Positions 1-6,854 are shown, numbered from the stretch's first letter. The stretch is DNA of 9,643 bases from Verrucomicrobiota bacterium (GCA_022709995.1 JAKLHU010000040.1:1-9643); one strand, 5' to 3'. Program-made: numbers and translations. The notes: a model not told the origin generated them from the letters alone.

Positions 1-602
1 ACGGAGTCCTGCTCCGATTCTTTGCCGCCTTCACCGCCAAAAAACTCACCATCACGCATGGCGACTGCATCAACTGCCGGCTGTGCGAACAGACCTGCCC
101 AAATGGCGCCATCCTGGCCCCGGAACCCGCCAGCTGGCCCGAAAAATTCGCCTTGGGCCGGCAACGCATCCAACGCCTGCTCGTCATCACGCCCTTGATT
201 CTCGCGGCCGGCGCCTGGCTCGGCTTCGCCCTGGCGCCCCTGGTCGCCCGGACCAACCCGGATGTGGCCCTGGTCGAAGAACTCGACGACGCGAGCGACG
301 CCGAAACAGTCATCGCCTTCATCGTCTCCGGCCGTCCCGAGACGGAACTGCGACAGGCGGCCTGGATGGCCGCCCGCACGACGCGCTTCGGCATGACCGC
401 CGCCGGCGCCGCCCTCGCCCTCATCATCATGGCCGAACTCATCGCCCTGGCCCGCCGCCACCCCGAACGACGGACCTATGCGATTGACCCGGCCCTCTGC
501 GTCGCCTGCGGACGGTGCTTCGCCCTCTGTCCGGTCGAACGCGCCCGCCACCGCCAGACGGCCCGCCCGAACCTCGCGGCCAGACCGCCGCCAACCACCT
601 GA
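1..602 (+). CDS. NosR/NapH-like membrane 4Fe-4S protein, C-terminal part (5' end outside window)
   Basis: The open frame begins before the window, with the first full codon at 3, and shows 199 residues. Numbering from there, residues 1-10 (GVLLRFFAAF) match the stretch that precedes the ferredoxin motif in NosR/NapH/CcoG-type proteins. A first cluster motif C22-x2-C25-x2-C28-x3-C32-P follows. Then come a hydrophobic segment at about 57-82, a charged loop of about 45 residues that is probably extracytoplasmic, a second membrane segment at about 129-150, and a second motif C166-x2-C169-x2-C172-x3-C176-P. Both Fe-S motifs should therefore face the cytoplasm and pass electrons at the membrane. 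In NosR the missing N-terminal part carries a periplasmic FMN-binding domain; whether this protein has one cannot be seen. It appears to be the first visible gene of an operon with the flavoprotein, propeller and NuoEFG-like genes. The C-terminus after residue 180 is Arg/Pro-rich low complexity and may be disturbed by a frameshift. Confidence 0.8.
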   Translation, partial: GVLLRFFAAFTAKKLTITHGDCINCRLCEQTCPNGAILAPEPASWPEKFALGRQRIQRLLVITPLILAAGAWLGFALAPLVARTNPDVALVEELDDASDAETVIAFIVSGRPETELRQAAWMAARTTRFGMTAAGAALALIIMAELIALARRHPERRTYAIDPALCVACGRCFALCPVERARHRQTARPNLAARPPPTT

Positions 603-708
603 TGCTTCGGCCCCCGAACAGGCGCACATCGCCGCTCCGGCCAGACGGCCACCATCAACAACCTGCTTCAAGCCCAGCCGCCAGCGCCCGCCACCTGAAC
701 CGCCATCC

Positions 709-716
709 AAGGAGAG
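709..716 (+). promoter_or_regulatory. Ribosome binding site of the iron-sulfur flavoprotein gene
   Basis: AAGGAGAG lies 6 bases before the ATG at 723. It is the clearest Shine-Dalgarno sequence in the window and fixes that start. The 603-722 gap before it shows no promoter or terminator hairpin that I can support. Confidence 0.7.
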
Positions 717-722
717 ACAACC

Positions 723-1346
723 ATGAACGTCCTGTTGATCAACGGCAGCCCCCGCCAAAATGGCTGCACCCACGCCGCCCTGCAGACGATCGCCGACCAG
801 CTCCAAATGGAAGGCATCAACACCCAGGAACTGCACATCGGCAACAAGCCCATCCAGGCCTGCATCGCCTGCGGCGCCTGCCGGAAAACCGGCAATGGCT
901 GCGCTTTCACGGGTGATCTCGTCAATGAAACCGCCGAACGCGTGTGCCAGGCCGACGGCCTGATCGTCGGCTCCCCCGTCTACTTCGCCGGCCCCAGTGG
1001 CGCGTTGTGCGCCTTTCTCGACCGGATGTTCTTCTCCCGCTACTACGCCTTCGCGTTCAAACCGGCCGCCGCCGTCGTCAACTGCCGCCGCGGCGGCGCC
1101 AGCGCGGCATTCGACCGCCTCAACAAGTATTTCACCATGTCGAACATGCCGGTGGTCTCCTCGCAATATTGGAATTCCATGCACGGGCTGACGCCGACGG
1201 AAGGACAGTCCGACCAGGAAGGTCTGCAGACTCTGCGCGCTCTTGCCCGCAACATGGCCTGGCTGCTGAAATGCATTGACAACGCCAAAGGCAAGGTGCC
1301 GCGGCCAACCCTGGAACAGCGCATCCAGACCAACTTCATCCGCTGA
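723..1346 (+). CDS. Iron-sulfur flavoprotein, NADPH-dependent FMN reductase/flavodoxin fold
   Basis: This is a 207-residue cytoplasmic protein of the flavodoxin-like NAD(P)H oxidoreductase superfamily. The N-terminus MNVLLINGSPR followed by QNGCTHAAL (8-20) is the phosphate-binding loop for FMN. GSPVYFAGPSGALCAFLDR (83-101) is the second typical flavin-site block. Between them sits C47-x2-C50-x2-C53-x6-C60, the compact cysteine motif that carries a [4Fe-4S] cluster in archaeal-type iron-sulfur flavoproteins (ISF), so this is more likely an ISF-like electron carrier than a plain quinone reductase. Length is normal for the family. The start is set by AAGGAGAG 6 bases upstream. It lies 41 bases before the propeller gene and probably shares its transcript. 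Inference: it shuttles electrons between the diaphorase and the membrane Fe-S protein. The substrate is not deducible. Confidence 0.85.
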   Translation: MNVLLINGSPRQNGCTHAALQTIADQLQMEGINTQELHIGNKPIQACIACGACRKTGNGCAFTGDLVNETAERVCQADGLIVGSPVYFAGPSGALCAFLDRMFFSRYYAFAFKPAAAVVNCRRGGASAAFDRLNKYFTMSNMPVVSSQYWNSMHGLTPTEGQSDQEGLQTLRALARNMAWLLKCIDNAKGKVPRPTLEQRIQTNFIR

Positions 1347-1387
1347 CCACGAACGACCCTTTCCCCGAGACCGGACGGCATCAGACT

Positions 1388-3142
1388 ATGAATCGATCCC
1401 TCCTGTACCATCTCAGCCGGAATCTCTGCCTGGTTGCGCTGGCCTTTCTCCTGCTGCTGGGCTGCCTGCTGGCCGCGGAATCGCAACGGGCCAGCCGAGC
1501 CCTGCCCGGCACCGAAGCCATCCTCGTCAACCTCCGCAGCCAGATCGGCGAGAAAACCACCGACCAGCAGTTCGTCGACGCTCTCCGGGATCTCGACCTT
1601 CTCTACCGGCAGACTTATTTTCGGCACCATGACCGCATGAACCTCGGCCGCAGCCTGGCAGCCGCCGGCCTGATGGCCTTTCTTGCCGGCGCCGCCGTCA
1701 TGGCCATGACGGGCGACTACGCCCTGCGCAAACCGTCCGGGGCGCCGGCCGCAATGCGGCTCCGGCAGAACACGTATCTGCGCCACGGCCTCGCCGCGGC
1801 CATGATCGTCACCCTGGCCGCCCTGGCCATCACGACCATCCGCGACGCCGGCCGGCCGCGACGCCGGCCGCCGCCAGCAACCGCGCCCGGCCCAAACCGG
1901 CGACCGGCCGGCCCACTGGCCGCCGAAACCGCCGCCGCCCCGGCCGCCGGGACGGCGACAGCGACGGCCGCCGCCCCGGTCCCGGCGCTGCCGCTTGCCG
2001 AGGCCCTGGCGCGCGCCGCCACCTTCTGGCCCGGCTTCCGCGGCTCCATCCTCCCCAACCAAAACCGCCTGCCCGCCTCCTGGAACCTGCGCACCGCCTG
2101 GACGGCCAAAGTCCCGCTGCCAGGCTTCAACTCGCCCGTCATCTGGGAAAACCGAGTCTTCCTGACCGGCGGCGACCAGAAAACACGCGCCATCTTCTGC
2201 TTCAACCTCGAGGACGGCACCCCCCTCTGGACATGCGCGGCGGACGCCACCGCGAAACTGCCCGCGGTGACGGACGACACCGGCTACGCCGCACCCACCG
2301 CCGCCGTCGACGACAACGGCGTCATCGCCGTGTTCGCCACCGGCCAGATCATCGCCGCCGACCACCAGGGCAACCGGCGCTGGGCCAGCCAACTGCCTGA
2401 CCTGGAAATCCTCTATGGCTACGCGTCCTCGCCCCTGCTGGCCGGAAACACCCTCGTCATCCAGCATGATACGGAAAAACAGCAGACCATCCTGGCCCTG
2501 GACCCGCTGACCGGCAGCACCCAATGGCGGACCACCAGACCGTCCGCCAGCTCCTGGTCGTCGCCAACCCTCCTCCTCGCCGCCGATGGCACGCCGGTCC
2601 TCTTCACCGCCGGCAACGCCAAGGCCGAGGCCTTCGACCTCAATACCGGCAAGCAACTCTGGGCCAATGAATGCCTGGGCGGCGAAGTGGCGACCTCCGC
2701 CTTCCCGTACCAGGGTAACTTCTACTTCGCCAATACAGGCGCCGTCGCGGCCGCCTTTGAACCGCTCTCGCCAACCCCCCGCTGGCAAAATCACAATGTG
2801 CCGATGCCGGATGTGGCCTCGCCGGTCGTCGCCGACAATACCATGTACCTGTTCACCAGCGGCGGCAGCGTCATCGCCCTCAACGCCACCACCGGCGAAG
2901 AACTCTTCGAGGAAAATTTCGACAACGGCTTTTACGCCTCGCCGGTCGTCGTGGACAGCAAGATCATCGCCGTCAACCTGGACGGCAAACTCCTGGTCGT
3001 GACGCCGTCGTCGGAGCGTTTTCTCCTGGCGGCCGAGCACGACCTGGGCCGGCAGGTGGTGGCCATACCGGCCTTTGCCCGGGGCCGGATCGTCATCCGC
3101 ACGGTTGACAACCAGCTGCTCTGCCTGGAGGCCGCGCCATGA
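1388..3142 (+). CDS. Membrane-anchored PQQ-like beta-propeller protein
   Basis: This is a 584-residue protein. Three hydrophobic segments lie at about 13-30 (signal anchor or signal peptide), 89-107 and 133-150. A Pro/Ala/Arg-rich linker (about 156-210) follows, then a propeller domain from the motif WPGFRG (214-219) to the C-terminus. Blade signatures recur in the PQQ-like pattern, with an Asp/Asn-x-TG turn before Trp or Phe: NLEDGTPLW (273-281), LDPLTGSTQW (371-380), FDLNTGKQLW (416-425), LNATTGEELF (498-507). WPxFRG is typical of PQQ-like (BamB/YxaL-type) proteins of planctomycetes and relatives, which often lack bound PQQ, so the cofactor is unproven. The most likely topology places the propeller outside the cytoplasm. 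LLGC (23-26) vaguely resembles a lipobox, but the later membrane segments make a lipoprotein less likely. There is no strong Shine-Dalgarno sequence. The stop overlaps the next start (ATGA), which points to translational coupling with the diaphorase. Confidence 0.8.
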   Translation: MNRSLLYHLSRNLCLVALAFLLLLGCLLAAESQRASRALPGTEAILVNLRSQIGEKTTDQQFVDALRDLDLLYRQTYFRHHDRMNLGRSLAAAGLMAFLAGAAVMAMTGDYALRKPSGAPAAMRLRQNTYLRHGLAAAMIVTLAALAITTIRDAGRPRRRPPPATAPGPNRRPAGPLAAETAAAPAAGTATATAAAPVPALPLAEALARAATFWPGFRGSILPNQNRLPASWNLRTAWTAKVPLPGFNSPVIWENRVFLTGGDQKTRAIFCFNLEDGTPLWTCAADATAKLPAVTDDTGYAAPTAAVDDNGVIAVFATGQIIAADHQGNRRWASQLPDLEILYGYASSPLLAGNTLVIQHDTEKQQTILALDPLTGSTQWRTTRPSASSWSSPTLLLAADGTPVLFTAGNAKAEAFDLNTGKQLWANECLGGEVATSAFPYQGNFYFANTGAVAAAFEPLSPTPRWQNHNVPMPDVASPVVADNTMYLFTSGGSVIALNATTGEELFEENFDNGFYASPVVVDSKIIAVNLDGKLLVVTPSSERFLLAAEHDLGRQVVAIPAFARGRIVIRTVDNQLLCLEAAP

Positions 3143-6100
3143 TTGTCAACGACCTCCTGCCCAGGCTCAACGACATCCAGCGGCATTTCGGCTACCTGCC
3201 ATTGCCGGAACTGACCGCTCTGGCCGCGGAAACCGGCGCCAGCATGGCCGCAGTCACCTCCGCCGCCACCTTCTACAGCGGCTTCCGCACCAAGCCAGCC
3301 GGCAAGCATCTCGTCCGCGTCTGCATCGGCGCCGCCTGCCACGTCAAAGGCGCGGAAAAAGTCCACGACGCCTTCCGCCGGGAACTGGCCATCGCCGGCG
3401 ACGACGACACCAGCGCCGACCGGCTCTTCACCGTCACCAAGGTGGCCTGCCTCGGCTGCTGCATGCTGGCCGTCGCCGTCCAGATTGACGACCACATCTT
3501 TGGATGGGTCGAACCGGCCACCGTCCCGGATGTCATCCGCGACTTCCTGCACGCCAAAGCGGACGAACTGGCGGCCGCCGACAGCCGCCATGCGACAACA
3601 GTCCCCGCGAGCGCCAGCGCGGAAGCCCGCGTCTGCCGCTGCTCATCCTGCCGGGCCGCCGGCGCCGAAGAGGTCTGGCGAAACCTGCGCCGCGAAGCCG
3701 GCCGGCACGGCCTTCCCGCCCACGTCCGCGAAGTCAGCTGCACCGGCAAATCCTACCGCGCCCCCGAAGTGACCATCCTCAGCGCCGGCCACTGCTTCCA
3801 TTATCCCAATGTCCAGCCCGACACCGTTGCCCGGCTGCTGCAGGAGCATTTCACCCCCCAGGGCGCGCTGGCCAAACTGCGCTGGCGCGCGGCGGCGGTC
3901 GTGGACGCCATTTACACCGGCGCCAGCGCCTGCCTCTGCCAGTCGCCGACACTCGCGCCCGACCGCGGCGACGGCCTTCTCATCGCCACCGAGCGCGGCG
4001 GCGAATCGTCGCCGCTTGACCTCGAAGACTACCGCCGCAGCGGCGGCTTCGCCGCCCTGGACACCGCCCTGGACGCGTCGCCCGAGGCCATCCTGGCCCA
4101 GCTCGACGCCGCCAGGCTCCGCGGCCGCGGCGGCGCCGGCTTCCCCACCGCCCGCAAATGGCGGCTGGCCATGGAAACCACCGCCCCGCGCAAAACCGTC
4201 GTCTGCAATGCCGACGAAGGCGACCCCGGCGCGTTCATGGACCGGATGATCCTGGAGTCCTTCCCGTTCCGCGTCCTGGAAGGCATCCTGATCGCCGCCC
4301 GCGTCATCGCCGCCCAGGCCGCCGTCATCTATATAAGGGAAGAATACAGCCAGGCCGTCGACACCCTGATGAAGGCGATCGACCTCTGCCGACGCGACGG
4401 CCGGCTGGCCCGGCTGGGACCGGACTTCGACATCGTCCTCTTCCGCGGCGCCGGGGCCTTTGTCTGCGGCGAGGAAACCGCTCTGCTGGAATCCCTGGAA
4501 GGCCGCCGCGGCATCCCGCGCCGGCGGCCGCCCTTTCCGACGACCGCCGGGCTGTTCGGACAGCCGACCCTGATCAACAATGTCGAAACCTTCGCCTGCG
4601 TGCCATGGATCATCCGCCACGGCGGCGACGCCTTTGCCCGCCACGGCACCACCACCTCGGCCGGCACCAAGACCTTCGCCCTGGCCGGCAAAATCCGCCG
4701 CGGCGGCCTGATTGAAGTGCCGATGGGGACGACGATCCGCACGATCGTCGAAGACATCGGCGGCGGCGCCGAAAACGACCACCAGCTCAAGGCCGTGCTC
4801 ATCGGCGGACCGTCCGGCGGCTGCCTGCCGGCGGCTTTGTTCGACCTGCCGGTCGACTATGAAGCCCTCACCGCCCACGGCGCCATGATGGGCTCCGGCG
4901 GGTTGGTCGTCCTCGACGAGCGCGACTGCCTGGTCGACATCGCGGCCTATTTCCTGGATTTCACCCGCGGCGAATCCTGCGGCAAATGCACCCTCTGCCG
5001 GGAAGGCCTCCAACGCCTCCACGCCATGATCGCCAACCTGACCAGGCGCCACGATGCGCCGCTGCCGGCCACCAGCCTGGATGACATTCAGGCCCTCGCC
5101 CAGCACATCCGCCAAGGCGCTCTCTGCGGCCTGGGCCGAACCGCGCCCAACATGATCCTCAGCGCCATCCGTTATTTCCGCCGCGAATTCGAAGCCCACC
5201 TCCAAGGCCATTGCCCGACCGGCAAATGCCGCGACCTGGGACGTTTCGAAATCACGGAAAAATGCATCGGGTGCACGAAATGCGTTCAGCACTGCGCCGC
5301 CGGCGCCATTCCCTTCACCCCCTTCGAACAACACCATATCAACCAGGAACTCTGCGTCCGCTGCGGCGTCTGCCGCGACACCTGCCCGCAACACGCCATC
5401 ATCACCACCGCCCAGGAACCCGAACCTCCCCCCGACCAACCGGCAACACCACCAATCACGACGGCCAAACCGGTCACCACGACATCCGCGCCAGCCGGGG
5501 CGGCCGGGGCAAGCGGAGAAAGCGCGGCGACCGCGCCAGCCGGGGCCAACGGGACGGCCGGGGCCCCGGCCGCCCTGGAAACCACGGCCGAGGTATTGGC
5601 CGAACCGCCCCCGGCAGAGCCGTCGGCAGTCATCACGCTGGATGGTAAAGTCATCCCGTGGCAGGCGAACCAGACCATTTTGCAGCTCGCCGCCGCCCAT
5701 GACATCGCCATTCCGACCCTGTGTCACCTGCCTGGCTGCCAGGAAAATGCCCGCTGCCTCGTCTGTTCGGTCTACGACCGTGTTCTTGGCCTTTTCGTCC
5801 CTGCCTGCGACACCCTGGCCCTAGCCGGCCACCGCTATGAAAACGATACCCCAAGCGTGGCAGCCTTCCGGCGCCGCGCCGTCGAACTTCTGCTCGACCG
5901 GCATGACCTGCGCTGCGGCGCCTGCGCCAAAAAAGACACCTGCCTGCTCCGCTTTCTCATGCGTACCTTCCGCGCCCGCAAGACAACGCCAAACCCGGCC
6001 ACCACCACCGTCGTCGCGACCGGCCGCATCGCGTTCTACCCGGAACGCTGCGTACTCTGCGGACGCTGCGTGGCCCTCTCCAGACAGCGCGACGCCGGAC

Positions 6101-6246
6101 TCTGCTTCCACCATCGCGGCGGCAAAACCCAAGTCGCCCCCCCCTGGGGACAAACCTGGGAACAAGCGACCGACAACCTGGCCGAAGAACTGATCGACAT
6201 CTGCCCGGTCGGAGCCCTCTGCCAACCCCCGCCAAGCACAACCTAA
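3139..6246 (+). CDS. Fused NuoE-NuoF-NuoG(N-terminal) NAD(P)H dehydrogenase, HydB/HoxU-like
   Basis: One 1035-residue chain carries a whole diaphorase arm. NuoE-like thioredoxin-fold [2Fe-2S] domain (1-140): C62-x4-C67 and C104-x3-C108. Second thioredoxin-like domain, the NuoF N-terminus (160-235): C166, C171, C201, with Ser205 where the fourth Cys is expected. NuoF core: GRGGAGFPT (329-337) for FMN, CNADEGDPGAFMDR (356-369) and CGEET (443-447) for NADH, SLBB at about 510-565, [4Fe-4S] C614/C617/C620/C663. HydB/HndC-type double ferredoxin: C709/712/715/719 and C739/742/745/749. A Pro/Ala/Gly linker (757-828) follows. NuoG N-terminus: [2Fe-2S] C862/C873/C876/C890, His-Cys3 cluster H922/C926/C929/C935, [4Fe-4S] C971/C974/C977/C1022. 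The chain stops before any H-cluster or molybdopterin domain, as in HoxU. It is cytoplasmic, probably oxidising or reducing NAD(P)H. The start ATG overlaps the previous stop, and GGAGG lies 7 bases upstream (3127-3131). Confidence 0.9.
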   Translation: MIVNDLLPRLNDIQRHFGYLPLPELTALAAETGASMAAVTSAATFYSGFRTKPAGKHLVRVCIGAACHVKGAEKVHDAFRRELAIAGDDDTSADRLFTVTKVACLGCCMLAVAVQIDDHIFGWVEPATVPDVIRDFLHAKADELAAADSRHATTVPASASAEARVCRCSSCRAAGAEEVWRNLRREAGRHGLPAHVREVSCTGKSYRAPEVTILSAGHCFHYPNVQPDTVARLLQEHFTPQGALAKLRWRAAAVVDAIYTGASACLCQSPTLAPDRGDGLLIATERGGESSPLDLEDYRRSGGFAALDTALDASPEAILAQLDAARLRGRGGAGFPTARKWRLAMETTAPRKTVVCNADEGDPGAFMDRMILESFPFRVLEGILIAARVIAAQAAVIYIREEYSQAVDTLMKAIDLCRRDGRLARLGPDFDIVLFRGAGAFVCGEETALLESLEGRRGIPRRRPPFPTTAGLFGQPTLINNVETFACVPWIIRHGGDAFARHGTTTSAGTKTFALAGKIRRGGLIEVPMGTTIRTIVEDIGGGAENDHQLKAVLIGGPSGGCLPAALFDLPVDYEALTAHGAMMGSGGLVVLDERDCLVDIAAYFLDFTRGESCGKCTLCREGLQRLHAMIANLTRRHDAPLPATSLDDIQALAQHIRQGALCGLGRTAPNMILSAIRYFRREFEAHLQGHCPTGKCRDLGRFEITEKCIGCTKCVQHCAAGAIPFTPFEQHHINQELCVRCGVCRDTCPQHAIITTAQEPEPPPDQPATPPITTAKPVTTTSAPAGAAGASGESAATAPAGANGTAGAPAALETTAEVLAEPPPAEPSAVITLDGKVIPWQANQTILQLAAAHDIAIPTLCHLPGCQENARCLVCSVYDRVLGLFVPACDTLALAGHRYENDTPSVAAFRRRAVELLLDRHDLRCGACAKKDTCLLRFLMRTFRARKTTPNPATTTVVATGRIAFYPERCVLCGRCVALSRQRDAGLCFHHRGGKTQVAPPWGQTWEQATDNLAEELIDICPVGALCQPPPSTT

Positions 6247-6357
6247 ACCCGACTCCGACGGAACCGAACAACACCCCGCCAGCCCCGCCAGTGGATGTGC
6301 CGAATTGTTTGGGGCTCGATTTGGCTTTGGGCGGCTTCATAAACCAACAGCGTATTC
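6247..6357 (+). other. Non-coding start of the 608-base intergenic region
   Basis: No reading frame with coding character is seen. The one terminator-like element is AGCCCC (6281-6286) able to pair with GGGGCT (6311-6316), followed by a mild T-rich stretch. The loop is 24 bases and there is no real T-run, so termination of the redox operon here is only a weak suggestion. Confidence 0.3.
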
Positions 6358-6476
6358 GTCCCATTGTCCTATCTGCCGTCCCATACGTCTTATAGGTCCT
6401 ATATGTCCCATTCAGTGCCCTGTCGGTCCTATGCCTCCAGCCAAAGTTACGCATACGTAAAGAGCATTGGTCCTAT
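6358..6476 (+). repeat. Degenerate short repeat cluster, unit GTCCYAT
   Basis: The heptamer GTCCCAT, GTCCTAT or GTCTTAT starts at 6358, 6366, 6378, 6387, 6396, 6405, 6426 and 6470. The four units from 6378 to 6411 are spaced exactly 9 bases apart, and the others are irregular. The unit is too short and the spacing too irregular for a CRISPR. It looks like a decayed 9-base tandem intergenic repeat. No function can be assigned. Confidence 0.75.
6447..6460 (+). repeat. Short palindrome TTACG-CATA-CGTAA
   Basis: A perfect 5-base inverted repeat has a 4-base loop. Its left half, TTACGCAT, recurs at 6548-6555 at the edge of the AT-rich island. It could be a protein site or a remnant of a small repeat element; the sequence does not decide. 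Confidence 0.4.
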
Positions 6477-6482
6477 CCCTCC

Positions 6483-6525
6483 TACGGCAGCCTGAAGGCT
6501 GTACTACGTACGGCAGCTTGAAGCC
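6483..6525 (+). repeat. REP-like palindrome with imperfect direct repeat
   Basis: CAGCC-TGAA-GGCTG (6488-6501) is a perfect hairpin. The surrounding 17-mer TACGGCAGCCTGAAGGC (6483-6499) recurs as TACGGCAGCTTGAAGCC (6509-6525), with 15 of 17 bases the same. Between them is the near-palindrome GTACTACGTAC (6501-6511). The arrangement is typical of short extragenic palindromic repeats. A role as a transcript end is possible but there is no T-run. Confidence 0.6.
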
Positions 6526-6540
6526 AAGCGCTCATCACCA

Positions 6541-6750
6541 CATCACCTTACGCATGGCCAAAAATAAGTATTTTCGGATTAAAACCCAAAAATTCTAATG
6601 GTTTTGCGGCTTTGAATGGCAACATCCTCGGCGACAAAGTCCCTGAAATACCTGTAATCGCTCCCCGATAGTAAGGCTTTCCAAAACCTCGCGAAATTGC
6701 ACCGTCCTGGGTAACAAAGCCGGATTGAAGATATATTGTATGTCTTTTCC
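6541..6750. other. AT-rich intergenic island of unknown origin
   Basis: By hand count 90 of 210 bases are G or C (43%), far below the flanking genes. On the - strand two overlapping frames stay open through it (6880-6548 and 6803-6579), but their peptides match no family I know and the start regions lie in the GC-rich leader of the next gene. I do not call a gene. It may be a dispersed repeat, a degraded gene or simply a promoter region. A weak sigma70-like pair is GTAACA (6711-6716), 17 bases, TATTGT (6734-6739), each 4 of 6 to consensus. Confidence 0.4.
6711..6739 (+). promoter_or_regulatory. Possible promoter of the MATE gene
   Basis: GTAACA and TATTGT, 17 bases apart, sit in the AT-rich island about 115 bases upstream of the MATE start. 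Each hexamer matches only 4 of 6 consensus positions, so this is a weak call. It is supported mainly by its place and by the composition change. Confidence 0.2.
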
Positions 6751-6830
6751 CCGGGAGCGCCCGCCATGACGACGGCGCCGCCTGTTTCCCGGGTGCCAGG
6801 CATCGTGCCTGCCCCTTACCTTTTTCCGGC
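6750..6830 (+). promoter_or_regulatory. Structured GC-rich leader before the MATE gene
   Basis: CCCGGGA (6750-6756) pairs with TCCCGGG (6787-6793). Inside it GCGCC (6757-6761) pairs with GGCGC (6774-6778), extending the same helix with an 8-base bulge on the 3' side. A second perfect hairpin, CAGGCA-TCG-TGCCTG (6797-6811), follows directly. It resembles no riboswitch family I recognise. GC-rich DNA forms chance hairpins easily, so a regulatory role is only an inference. Confidence 0.35.
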
Positions 6831-6854
6831 CGACCGGCCCTCGGGACGCTTCCC

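Noticed and set aside
1043..3040. 665-codon open frame on the - strand
   Set aside because: It is antisense to the flavoprotein and propeller genes. Its Gly/Arg-rich peptide has no family signature and arises from high GC at third codon positions of the + strand genes.
3643..5727. 694-codon open frame on the - strand
   Set aside because: It is a shadow of the NuoEFG-like fusion, whose Fe-S and nucleotide motifs are unmistakable. The antisense peptide is low complexity.
3139..6246. [FeFe] hydrogenase or complex I NuoG catalytic subunit
   Set aside because: The chain ends after the NuoG-type clusters. None of the H-cluster motifs (TSCCP, MPCxxK, MACxGGC) and no molybdopterin domain is present. 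No Nuo membrane subunits lie nearby.
6358..6476. CRISPR array
   Set aside because: Units are 7-9 bases with irregular spacing and no spacers of constant length. No cas gene is in the window.
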